A DNA stretch of 64,000 nucleotides from Erpobdella octoculata (taxonomy: Eukaryota; Annelida; Clitellata; Hirudinida; Erpobdellidae), in NCBI GenBank assembly GCA_963978895.1, contig OZ022247.1:6752883-6816882 (forward strand). Reading direction: 5' to 3'. Both the position numbers and the translations under genes were made by a program. The notes under the pieces were generated by a model. The model ran no database searches, was not told where the DNA came from, and was given only the letters and a program-made list of their open reading frames with translations. This document shows positions 51,461 to 64,000 of the stretch, in pieces (position 1 is the first letter of the stretch; every line of letters begins with the position of its first letter).

Positions 51461-52129
51461 TGCAATGAATGCGTGCCTTCATATCTGAAAGAACACCCAC
51501 TTCTTCCTCCTCTTCTTCTTCCTCCTCTTCTTCTTCGTCTTCTTCTCTTCCACCACCGGCCATAGTTAGCAGTCGTTAAAGGTACTTTTTCCTCAGGAAG
51601 TTTTCAGGTTACAAAACGACAGATTGAGAGGTTGATGACATTTAAATTTTTTTAGCGTTTTACTTTATGTCATTTCACTGTTACAAGTAACAGTTTGTGA
51701 ATGTTATTTGTAGATTTTAATTAAAGTAATAATTTTTATTATAATCAGAAATAAATCTGCAATTCTTGTTGATTTCCATTGTCACCAAGGTTTGATTTAT
51801 TTCTAATTTGTTTTTAAATTAATATAATTAACAAATTCATAGAAAAATAACATTTTTTACACATTTTTGTATAAAAAAGTTTTTCTTTTGATTGATGTAT
51901 GAAGTTAAACAAAACTCATTTTGCATTATATTGATATGATTAAAATTTATCCATATATGTAATTCCTTTGCGTCCAGATAATCAATAAATATATTAGTGT
52001 TCTTTGGTTCATTATTTATTTATTTCAAGAACTTCCTGTCCATAGTTTTCTTCATCGTCATCATTATTGTCATCTTCGTTATCGTCTCTGAAATCCTGAA
52101 ATAATTTCTTTACTCGTTTTCGTCTTTTT

Positions 52130-52434
52130 ACACACTTTTATTTATTTTTTCTACTCTCTCTTTGTTTGTAGGTCGGTTTCTCTGTACGCAAATCTTGCAA
52201 GTAAAATTTAACCAGCTTTTTCACTAGCTAGGAAGCTGAAACTTTCAGTATAGCTTTAAATTATATGACAATACATGATTAAATTGATTTTTACATATAT
52301 ATATATAAATATTTTTATAATAAATTTAGTGGTATTTACAAATAATAAATTTAGTGGTATTTAAAAAAACCGAAAAACTTAATTTGAATATCTTTTGTAT
52401 TTCTAAATTGAATGTATTTGAAATAAAAGTGTGT
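52130..52434 (+). mobile_element. ACACACTTTTATTT-ended repeat, 305 bp
   Basis: Perfect 14-bp inverted ends (52130-52143 and 52421-52434). The interior TCTGTACGCAAATCTTGCAA and TTTAACCAGCTTTTTCACTA match 39893-40059. No coding capacity. Confidence 0.65.
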
Positions 52435-52489
52435 GTTGAAAATCTCGTTTTTTCCTTTACTTGTTTATCGATATTGTAATCCTAATATT

Positions 52490-52590
52490 CATCGTCATCA
52501 CCATCATCACCATCATTACCATCACCATCATCACTATCATCACCATCATTACCATCACCATCATCACTATCATCATCATCATCGTGACTA
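52490..52590. repeat. CAT/CAC repeat with 36-bp higher-order unit
   Basis: CATCATTACCATCACCATCA followed by TCACTATCATCAC recurs with a 36-bp period. The His-rich frame is an artefact. Confidence 0.88.
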
Positions 52591-53339
52591 TCTCCTCCGT
52601 TCTATTCTTTCTTTTCATCACCATCTTCGTTAGCTAATATCACTTTCGATCATAGCTGGCGAGTGTTCCTGCCCATCATCGCCATATAGCCATATAGGGT
52701 ATAGCCAGCCTTCTCAGCCTAAGGCGACGAAACCACCGTAGTTTTAAATGTAAACTCTTTTTTGCAATTTCATCTCAAAACTGAAAAAAAAACAGTTTGT
52801 CAAATAGGTAGTTTGCCACAGAAAAAGAATTGTGCGGCTTTGCTGGTCCTGAAGGATCTGACGTAAAAGATATTTTTCAGACAGTTCGTAAGTTTTATTA
52901 AAAAATGTTATTCAAATAAATCATCTTAATTTCAACATTATTTTAATTGACTGGATTTTTATTTTTTTTAAATTATTAAATATTGTGTTTAAAGTAATGA
53001 TGATAATGATAAAAATAGAACACGAAATTAAATAAAAATAATTATTAATAACAATAATAATCGTAACATAAATAAATCAAATCATTATTTATACTAGTGA
53101 GAAACTGAGAAATATCGGATATTATTATAATTTTTTTTTATTTCTTCCAAATTATTTGCATAATTGCTTTCTTATACTTTTTTTCTTAATTATGCAAAAT
53201 TTTGCTTACGTTTATGCACTTAAACGAACGTTCAAACAGTTTGTATGCACCATCAGAAAACTTTAATTGCTGGAGTTTTCGATTGTAAACATTTTTTGAA
53301 GATTTTCTCTTATTTTGATGTTATGGTTGCCGTTTGCTC

Positions 53340-53394
53340 ATCATCATCATCATCAACATCAACATCAACATCATTATCATCATCATCATCATCA

Positions 53395-53427
<33 letters not shown>

Positions 53428-53431
53428 GTCA

Positions 53432-53501
<70 letters not shown>

Positions 53502-53525
53502 AGCCGTCGTAGTCGTAGTCGTCAT
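53340..53525. repeat. (TCA)n and (CGTCAT)n compound microsatellite
   Basis: TCA trinucleotides turn into a regular CGTCAT hexanucleotide at about 53430-53500, then CGTAGT. Confidence 0.95.
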
Positions 53526-53619
53526 TTCCATATTTGTTTTGTTCTTCTGTGTCCTTCCGCATGGCTTATTTCATGCCTTCTTCGATTTCAGTTACTTGAG
53601 AAGAAAATAGAAAAAATGC

Positions 53620-55296
<1,677 letters not shown>

Positions 55297-55480
55297 GTAA
55301 AATCGCTGATTTTACGATAAGTTTTCCCATTGATAGACGTTAAAGGACTTCGAATAACTATTATGGACATTATTAATAGACCAGAAAGTATAACTAGCCT
55401 TAATAAAGCTTCATTTATTATTTTCCAATAAAACTGCAAAACCATTCTATTGAGCCCGGTATACGATTTGGTGATATCGT

Positions 55481-55484
<4 letters not shown>

Positions 55485-55570
<86 letters not shown>
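55485..55570. repeat. (TA)n microsatellite
   Basis: About 86 bp of TA. Just beyond it, on the minus strand at 55598-55572, is the A-box-like CCTCGCTCAGCTGGTTGA, cut short by the array. Confidence 0.96.
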
Positions 55571-55574
<4 letters not shown>

Positions 55575-55834
55575 CCAGCTGAGCGAGGTAGCCTCTTTAT
55601 TATAACATCCAGTCGTGGCATGTGTGAATGTTTGCCCACTTAGTCTTGGAATCACGTGACCTTTGCTGGTTTTAGAGGTGCTGGTTGTGATTGTTGTGAC
55701 GATGAAAACATAATTTATTCATTATATCTATTAACAATATCTTTATTTTCTATGATAATAATGCTGATGATAATTGAAATTAAAAGCAAAAACTGATCGT
55801 GTTAATTATGAGGATGCAATTTAAAACATAAATG

Positions 55835-55915
55835 ATTGTGATGATGATGATGATGATGATGATGCTGATAATGATGACAAGGATGATGATGATGATGATG
55901 ATAATGATGATGATT

Positions 55916-55971
<56 letters not shown>

Positions 55972-55976
55972 AATGA
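55835..55976. repeat. (GAT)n microsatellite
   Basis: GAT trinucleotides with a few AAT/ACA interruptions. Confidence 0.95.
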
Positions 55977-56802
55977 TAGAAAGGTTAGAAAAGTCAAAAT
56001 TGTAAATTTATTGGAAAAAAACGAAATTTTGCGCCAGTTAAAAGTGATGTACCCTCAAAAATTTAGATTTCACTTTTAGCTTTGGTTATAGTATTCATCA
56101 ACATTTCCTTGCATCGGGTTTTGTTAAGCTTTGCTTGTAGATGACGAATCAAGTGCTGGAAATATTCAATTCATTATTTGCATCTTAAAATGGCCATGTT
56201 CTATAACGTGAAATGTGTCCGTCTGCCATGTCAATAATTCTGTCAGAACCAAAAAAAGTATTTCTAGGAAATCAAAACCTTGTTTTGATTTTTTTAAATA
56301 TCTTTAATGGAATGAAAATATTTCTGAGAATAAAAAAAACAAAATCGGTTTGCCAGGTGGAATGAACTTTGTATAATATCTATTTTCAAATTGTATAGTA
56401 GGTAGTATATATGTTTATATTACGCCTAGCATATTTAACTTAATGCTATATTAACTAGTTTTAATTAAATTTCTTGTGAATATTTTGTGATTCGGAGTGT
56501 AATTATTATAAATTATAACTTGTCTGTCTTGATCTTGACAATGTCTTATTACTATGGTTTCAGGATAATATTGTGCTTTTCCTCAAGGCTATTTTGACTG
56601 ATTATGAGCGATTTTTATGAACTTAAAGGCAATATTTTTTCTATAGACCTGTAGCAGTATGTCTACAAAAATCATATCATGGTCTACAGTTTGTAAACAT
56701 TTAACTTGATCGACTTAAACTTAATGACGGCGCCTATTAAAATGTCAATATAATCTCAAATCTTTGGTTGTTGTGTATTTGAACACTTCCATTGTTTTTA
56801 TG

Positions 56803-57074
<272 letters not shown>

Positions 57075-57544
57075 TGAGAGTTGGTTGATGTAAAGACGTA
57101 CAATGACGCACATGTCGTCGCTATAATCATGTCATTCAACATATGACAATGGAATGAATGCTGCTGTTCTTCCATGTGGAAAATTTAAATGAAATCATTT
57201 TTTTGAATTCCAGTTTTTAACTTTTAATATGAATTTTTTTTCAACATCGTGTCTAATTTTTCCCGTTGAAATCTCTTAATTTTTTCTTTCTGTGATTTAA
57301 ATTCGGAAGAAAAAGAAATTGAGTAAAAAATTAGAATTTAGTTAATTCTTTAAAAGTGAAGTTTTCTTTAAAAAGTAATTCAAGAAGAAAGATTCTCGCT
57401 AATTAAACCTCGCAATCAGCCGTTTTTCTTTCATTTACTGTTTTGTTCTTGCATGCATGCAAGTGTATTTATATATTTATGCGTATATGTAGGTATTGTG
57501 TATGTGTAAATGTAGAGTGAATGTTTGTGCATGATGTGCTTCGT

Positions 57545-57705
57545 GCACATGTGTATGTGTATGTATTAGTGAATGTGTATGTGTATGTGTATGTAATAGT
57601 GAATGTGTATGTGTATGTATTAGTGAATGTGTATGTATTAGTGAATGTGTATGTGTATGTGTATGTATTTGTGAATGTGTATGTGTATGTGTATTTATTA
57701 GTGAG
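57545..57705. repeat. GTATGT-based tandem repeat
   Basis: Blocks of GTGAATGTGTATGTGTATGT joined by ATTA or ATAGTGA. Val-Tyr and Thr-His frames are artefacts. Confidence 0.88.
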
Positions 57706-57880
57706 TCTCCATGCGTACATATTATACATGTAATGTGTATTATACGAGTCTTTGTTTGGTTCATTAACATCTCTATCAATATAAGAAGACAATTAAAACA
57801 ATATGTGTGCTTGATATCCGTGCCGTGTTTATGAAGCGCGAAAAAAGTGAGCGTGTGTAAATTTTTGGTTTGAATTCAGT

Positions 57881-57990
57881 CCGGGAATAGTACGGTGTCG
57901 GTCCGGGGGTAGTACGGTGTCGGTCTGGGGGTAGTATGGTGTCGGTCTGGGGGTAGTATGGTGTCGGTCTGGGGGTAGTATGGTGTCGGT
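57881..57990. repeat. 22-bp minisatellite, 5 copies
   Basis: Unit CTGGGGGTAGTATGGTGTCG + GT, GC-richer than its surroundings. Confidence 0.95.
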
Positions 57991-60133
57991 CTGACCCGCT
58001 GAGAGTTCCACGAAAACAGAAAACATTCGTGTGCACGTGGTCAGTTTATTCCAGCCTGGCTACCACTGTGCAATAGCCGGACAGGTCTGGTAAACCAACC
58101 TTTGAGATTATATATGACTGTGCGGTTTAAATAGAAAAAATATGTGATCTATGAAAACTTGAGTGGAATTGTTATTTTTGCACCGCCCTGCTTTATCAGT
58201 TTTGACATTTATTTTTTTTCAATTAAAAACAATAAAATAAATTAACGTGTCGTCACTTGACGCCTAAAATAATTTTATTAACTTGTTGACCCTTACACAT
58301 ACAATAACTTTATATTAACTTGCTCTATCTCAAACTGTTTTTATCGAAATTTTTTTACAAAAGCAAGCCATAATCTGGAAACTAAAGTTAAATTGAATGA
58401 GATAGGAAACGAATGTAAGTTGATATTAATCCATCCCTGCTTTCCTCCGTTCAACAACCAAAGACTAATTACTTTATCTGAATACAGGAGCAAGAAATAG
58501 CAATGAAAAGGAGCTTCTATAAATAGAAACAAATTTTTTAGTTTTTATTTATTTATAGATTCTTGACAATATGCCCGTATTTTTAGCCGTTTCTCTGAAA
58601 ATAACCTGAAGGTTTTGTGCAAATACGAGATTCTGTTTGATGACTTATTTTTTGAATGTGTGCTTTGAAATTGAGCAAGAAATAATATTTTAATAACGTG
58701 CTTTTTATAAGAAAACTTTGAAAAAAGAGAGAAAATAATAAAAAATTTATGCTATAAATTGCTGTGATGTATTTCACGAAGTTGCACTTTATAGCTGGGA
58801 GGCTTACATCTACCATCACCTTTAAACGAGATAAATCCAATAAAAACAAATCAAATATGAAAGAGAAACGTTCTAACAACAAGAACAACACTAACACGAC
58901 AAATGATGCTTTTTTTATTAAAAATTTTAACAAAAGTAAAATAAATTGTCTTCTAAATATAATGCATTAATCTAAATGCAATTAAAACTAGAATAAAACG
59001 AAACTCGAAAATAACCTAAAAAATTATTTTTTTAATATAATTAATTGTTTAATAATTGAAAGCATCCTTGATTGATAAGTCAACTACGCTAAATGTTGGT
59101 CTTCAAAACAGTCTGGCGGTCCTGTAATAAATATGAGTGAACTTGTATTACTTCAACAGCGGCACATCACAGCAAGCTGGGAAATCGCAAAATGAGTCTC
59201 AGAAGAAAGTTAATCGTCTTGCAGGGTGGCCTACATCATATTAGAAATTCGATTAAAGTAACTTTTATTATTATTTTTCTTGTGTCAGTAACAATTTTTT
59301 ACACTCGTATATCAATTTAAAACTGTCCTTATTTACAAGTACAATTGAAATATTATCGGATTAGGAGATTTAATCATAAATTCATACACGTCTATTTTTT
59401 TAAATTCTATTATTTTCTTTGAATTAAAAATAAAAAAAATATTTTACGGGACAAAATATTTAAAAAAAATATTCTACAGGAAAAATTTAAAAAAGACAAG
59501 CGCTTGTCGTAATAATTCTTTTTTTCTATCAAAAAAATATTATTTTCCCTTTCATTTGATTTTGATAGTCCAAAACGACACTGTGTAAGACGTTTTGTGC
59601 GAGAGGCCTTGTAAACAATTATAGAAATTAATAAATTAAAAAAAATTATTAAATAACAAACTATTTAAATAACTTGAAATAATTCAATATATGATCATCG
59701 TAATGTTAAAATATTCGTCATTGGAACGAGCAAACCTCTAGTATTCTATATCAAATTGTGACACGTATCAACGTACTCCACCCTGAGTTAAAACACCTGT
59801 ACAAATAAACTGCATTCAAATACACGCCACAATGTTTTATATAAAAATAAAACGCACATTTTTATAGTAACAATTCTAATGGAACTGTCATATCTTTATC
59901 ACATTAAATTGTATATACGATCAAAATAAAATAGGATTTACACTTTACGGATACTGAACAAAATATCAAAAAATGTAATTTTAAAAAATAAAATATGAAT
60001 TTATCTTTTGATTGTTAAATGTTTTATTTTTAATTTTTTGTCAATTCAATTATAACATCACAATTAAAAAAACAATTTGTTTAAACATTTTTTAACTTGA
60101 ATCAGCCAACGATGGCTGGAGCAGTCAGTGAGG
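57991..60133. other. AT-rich intergenic
   Basis: Overlapping short ORFs on both strands at 58583-58970, none recognisable. No repeat of note. Confidence 0.55.
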
Positions 60134-60296
60134 GTGATGATGATAAAGATGACGATGGCGATGACGATGACGATGACGATGATGATGACGGTGATGATTG
60201 TGACGACGGTGACGACGGTGATGATGGTGATGACGGTGATGGCGGTGACGACGGTGATGATGATGATGATGGTGAAGGTGATGATGATGATGATGA
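60134..60296. repeat. (GAT/GAC/GGT)n trinucleotide region
   Basis: Imperfect GAY and GGT trinucleotides. The poly-Asp frame (from 60097) ends soon after the array. Confidence 0.9.
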
Positions 60297-60532
60297 AGTC
60301 TTGTGACTTCTGGCATGTTAATGCCAAACAAATGCGAACGGCATCTACGCGGGGCTTCATCTTCCGCCATCTTAATTACTCACGTGACTTTTAAGGTCTT
60401 TTTTGTTTTTATTTCTTTTATTTCTTTTTATGGAGCAAATGTTTTGCTTAAAAGAATATTTTTTAATTAGCAAACAACAAAAATCTTTGAGAATTGTTTA
60501 AAATGATAGCTTCGTCCTTGAGTGCTGCTTCT

Positions 60533-60535
60533 GAC

Positions 60536-60587
<52 letters not shown>

Positions 60588-60672
60588 GTGATGGTGATGG
60601 TGATGGTGATGGTGATGGTGATGGTGATGGTGATGGTGATGGTGATGGTGATGGTGATGGTGATGGTGATGG

Positions 60673-60756
<84 letters not shown>

Positions 60757-60782
60757 CGATGATGACGACGACGACGATGATG
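60533..60782. repeat. (GAT)n-(GATGGT)n-(GAT)n compound microsatellite
   Basis: A GAT array, a central GATGGT hexanucleotide block (about 60584-60675) and a second GAT array. A 100-codon frame crosses it as MIASSLSAAS followed by poly-Asp/Gly. I see no sign that it is a gene. Confidence 0.95.
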
Positions 60783-62974
60783 TTGAAGAGGTTAATAATA
60801 AAAATTAGTTTTTTTAAACATCGCTGATAAATAAATGTACTAAAAATTCAATAAAATATTTAAATGTACGTAATAAAATTTTTTAAACCAAATTTTCCGT
60901 TAGTCGAAAATCAATACTCTGTGATCTCCATATATTCGACTAACGCGCAATGCTTTTATCTTTCGAACGGAAAGTTTGCGTCAAAAAATTTTATTTTGTA
61001 CACTTAAATACTATTTGCAAGTTTTTAGTACATTCAAGCACATTTATATATAAACATTCTTTTTTTTTAAGTAATTGTATTATTTTCTATTTTTAGTCTT
61101 CCACTCTTAACCACTGGTGGATGCTTTTTCTAATTTTTTTAAATGAATCTTTTTTCAGTTTTTTCAGTCACCGGATATACACATGCATGCAAAAAATCAA
61201 CTTTTTAAATCCATTAGAAGAACCTTAAAATGCTTTAAAAAAATCCCATGAAACAAACATTGAAGCAAGTTAATGAAAGCGTTGTTAAAAAAATAACGGT
61301 TACCTGGTTACTTTTTTGTCGGCAAATGTTTGTAAAGGGCAGGATCAGGGTTGGATATTATGAGAATCTGTCTCAGTTTGGCTCTACAGGAGTCAGCTCA
61401 ACAACGGTACCGCGGTGTCCGAAGGCAAGTAGCCTGTTCCTGATGGATGGCTTGTGAACTTTCATCTAACTCAGTTATTTGAAAGAACTTTTACTACAAT
61501 TGGCGTCATGGAGAACAAAAAAAAATTGAATTATGTAATCTTATTTCTAAAGTTTTTATTTGTTAAAATGTTTTTGAAACAATTACGTTATCACAATTCA
61601 CACTCTAAAGGCAAAATGCAAAGATATTAAAAGTAGTAACAGAAACATGAAATGCTGACTAGGAAAGTTCGTTGCCTTTAATTCTTTCAATATTGAAACT
61701 GTTTTAGTAACAGTAAACTTTTAAAGCACATGCTTGCTATTTTAAGCTCATTGTTCAAAAAAAGTTTTTAAACTCACAAATTATGATTTTTTAAGTCGAA
61801 AAAATTTAAACAACTCGAGTATTGCGTAGGAGAAAGGAGAAGTTAAAATAAATTGTAAAAATCACAAATGGAGAGTTTGTAAAAACATGCGCACAGCTTT
61901 GGTTTTAACTTTAGCTAAACAAACATGTCTTTTTTTTAGTAATGGAGTAGAATTATGTTTTGTGTTTTAATTGTTCTTTTGTACCAAGAGGTGTTTCAAT
62001 GTTGAAAAATGAAAGCAGAAATTAGTCACAAGATGAGTATAAGATTTTCAGTTTTTTGAAGCAGTTAGAAGAGATTGATTGCTTAATAAATAAAGTTCCC
62101 ATTATCTTGAAACTTGCATATTTCATTGCAGAACATAAGTTTGAAGAAAAAAAACAACACTAAGTCACCCACGCCTGGCTTGATAAAGAACAAAAAGACT
62201 GGACAATTAATAACAATATGATAGCCCTGTAAAACGTTTTATGCGTTTTATGATAGACGCTTTGGTATCGATGGCAAATAAATAAATAGATGAGAACATA
62301 TTTATAGAATTTAAATTATTTCAAAAAATTTTAAATTAGTAAATTTCTAATCCATCCTTTACAGTATCGAAAAAATCTTTATTTGCTCTTTCATTAAATT
62401 TAATAGCCCAGCATTTGGGCTATGGCAAATTAATAACTTCTATAAATAAATTATATCAATAAATAAATAACAAACTATTTAACTTTCTTCAATTTATCAA
62501 TCAATCATTGTGAGAATTTAAAAAGCGCTTCTTACAGAGCTTTTATTGTTACTGGTAATTCATGTACAGTGTCAAATTTATTTTCTGAATTTTGTCAATT
62601 TTCTCTGAATCAAGGCAATTTGTTTGTAGACTACTAATATCAATGCTACTGCCCTGTAACTGTATACTAAGCCATTTCGTTCAGACAAATATTACAAATA
62701 TGTATCTGAAACTTTGAAAATCAATTATAAATTAATACAAAAATGTTTTTTGAGTGGACAGAACTGCAGCGCATGACGTGGATCACCCATAAATCCACCA
62801 CTGGATACAACTAACCTCATCAGTTTTTTTGGGGAGAAAAGTGTATAATGTTTTGAAATTTTTTTGAAAAGTCTCTTCAACTAAGCCTACCCAGTTATTA
62901 ACTATTTTCTATTTCGGGAGAAAATGTACATATTAAAGAAAATACATTTATGGAGTCTGTGGAATTTTATAAAC
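60783..62974. other. AT-rich intergenic
   Basis: A short plus ORF at 61248-61457 has no domain match. Nothing else recognised before the hAT-like end near 63000. Confidence 0.55.
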
Positions 62975-63017
62975 ATTTTGCCCCCCCCCCCGAGGTTTTG
63001 CTGAAATGATGCCCCTG
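62975..63017 (-). mobile_element. Solo hAT-like terminus with G tract
   Basis: On the minus strand CAGGGGCATCATTTCAGC leads into a CCTCGGGGGGGGGGG tract, similar to the ends of the 33434 hAT. No partner end or target duplication was found. Confidence 0.35.
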
Positions 63018-63560
63018 GCAACGAGCTGCTCACAAACGTAAAACGGTACACGTCCGTACACTTATTTCGTGCCACATGAACACAACACAAAACATTCAAG
63101 GATACATAATGTCTAAATCGACTTCTTAGACAGATAAAGACGTTAACGAAACATCAATAAATCATCATCTTCAGCTAAAGAACTTTTCTGAAACTCAGAC
63201 AGGCCAAATGTGCATTTATGTTGGAGCATCATTTTTTATGCTTACTGCTAAAAAATTTGTAACATCTTTGGTTCATTTCAAGCTCGACTACTAAAACTCA
63301 GCTTTAGCCTAACAGATACCTAACTTGTTATTTTGCATATTTTTGACGACTTGACAATGCAGCTGTCCGTCATGAGCAAGAATGAACAAATATGACAACA
63401 TCACTTCCACTCTCCACCACTAAAGCACCGGAGATAAATCGTTTGCGGTTGCTTTTTTCCAAAACTTTTGAATCATACTTGAAAGTTTAAGAAAATATTT
63501 AAACGGATTTGTTTTAATGCATTTATTTTAGCTGTAAAAGATCACCGAAAACATACTTAC

Positions 63561-63655
63561 ATTACAAACTCATAGATAAATTACAAACACATGGATAAAT
63601 TACAAACACATTGATAAATTACAAACACATGCATCAATTACAAACACATACAAAC
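63561..63655. repeat. 19-bp tandem repeat, 5 copies
   Basis: Unit ATTACAAACACATGGATAA with small changes. Confidence 0.9.
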
Positions 63656-63768
63656 ATTAGATGCTCATGGCCATGTCCGGCCGCAATGTAGAACTATGTG
63701 GAACATAAGCTTCTGTCATGCCAGTTAAAACTTGATAACAAGGTGCGACTGTATATATATATATATAT

Positions 63769-64000
63769 ACTAGTGGTTTTGCCCGTCCAGAGGATGGATG
63801 TTTTAAAATAACGATGAACTTTGGATACATTTTTTGGATTAATATAAGTTTATTAATTAATTTATTTATTTATTTATTTGTTTGTTTATTAATTAATTAA
63901 TTAATTCATTCATTCATTCATTCATTCATTCATTCATTCATTCATTCATTCATTCATTCATTCATTCATTCATTCATTCATTCATTCATTCATTCATTCA
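63769..64000 (+). mobile_element. ACTAGTGG-headed repeat running into (ATTC)n at the window edge
   Basis: Head ACTAGTGGTTTTGCCCGTCC after a short (TA)n. It matches 42043-42140, then has (TTTA)n, (TTAA)n and (ATTC)n from 63906 to the end of the window. The array continues outside. Confidence 0.75.

Noticed and set aside
60494..60827. Poly-Asp acidic protein
   Set aside because: Low-complexity translation of (GAT)n. The poly-Met frame is equally open.

Overview
This is eukaryotic, almost certainly invertebrate animal DNA. It is AT-rich, has long microsatellites every few kilobases, nested transposable elements, and one intron-containing housekeeping gene with short GT-AG introns. Nothing bacterial or viral was seen. 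SINE-like sequences, an endonuclease-bearing Penelope element and hAT relics fit an annelid, mollusc or cnidarian type of genome, but I cannot name the species.

Layout. 1-15.8 kb: gene-poor, AT-rich, with small tandem repeats and one weak exon candidate near 8.7-9.0 kb. 15.8-20.3 kb: a nearly intact Penelope-like retroelement on the minus strand. It has near-identical pseudo-LTRs, a hammerhead ribozyme motif in each, reverse transcriptase and GIY-YIG endonuclease reading frames joined at an A AAA AAC heptamer, and (TA)n on both sides. 20.4-21.4 kb: an intronless 315-codon ORF with the layout of an extended Tudor domain, followed 7 bp later by a MITE with perfect 48-bp inverted repeats. 21.7-26.2 kb: a cluster of short interspersed elements sharing an ACTAGC...GCCCGG head, GC-rich CGCTCCCG minisatellites and a foldback element. 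26.77-31.05 kb: PSMD12 (proteasome lid subunit Rpn5), 11 coding exons, 454 codons, apparently functional. 33.4-34.9 kb: a decayed hAT transposon with a SINE inside it. 42.2-43.0 kb: a short hAT derivative inside a microsatellite. The rest, to 64 kb, is AT-rich intergenic DNA with large (ATTC)n, (AAT)n, (GAT)n and (TA)n arrays and several minisatellites.

The only confidently functional host gene is PSMD12. The most unusual items are the Penelope element (ribozymes, possible -1 frameshift, Ser/Asp-rich tail), the orphan Tudor-like ORF beside it, and a 60-bp triplication in the last PSMD12 intron that multiplies splice-acceptor-like sites. Most long ORFs elsewhere are simple-repeat artefacts.
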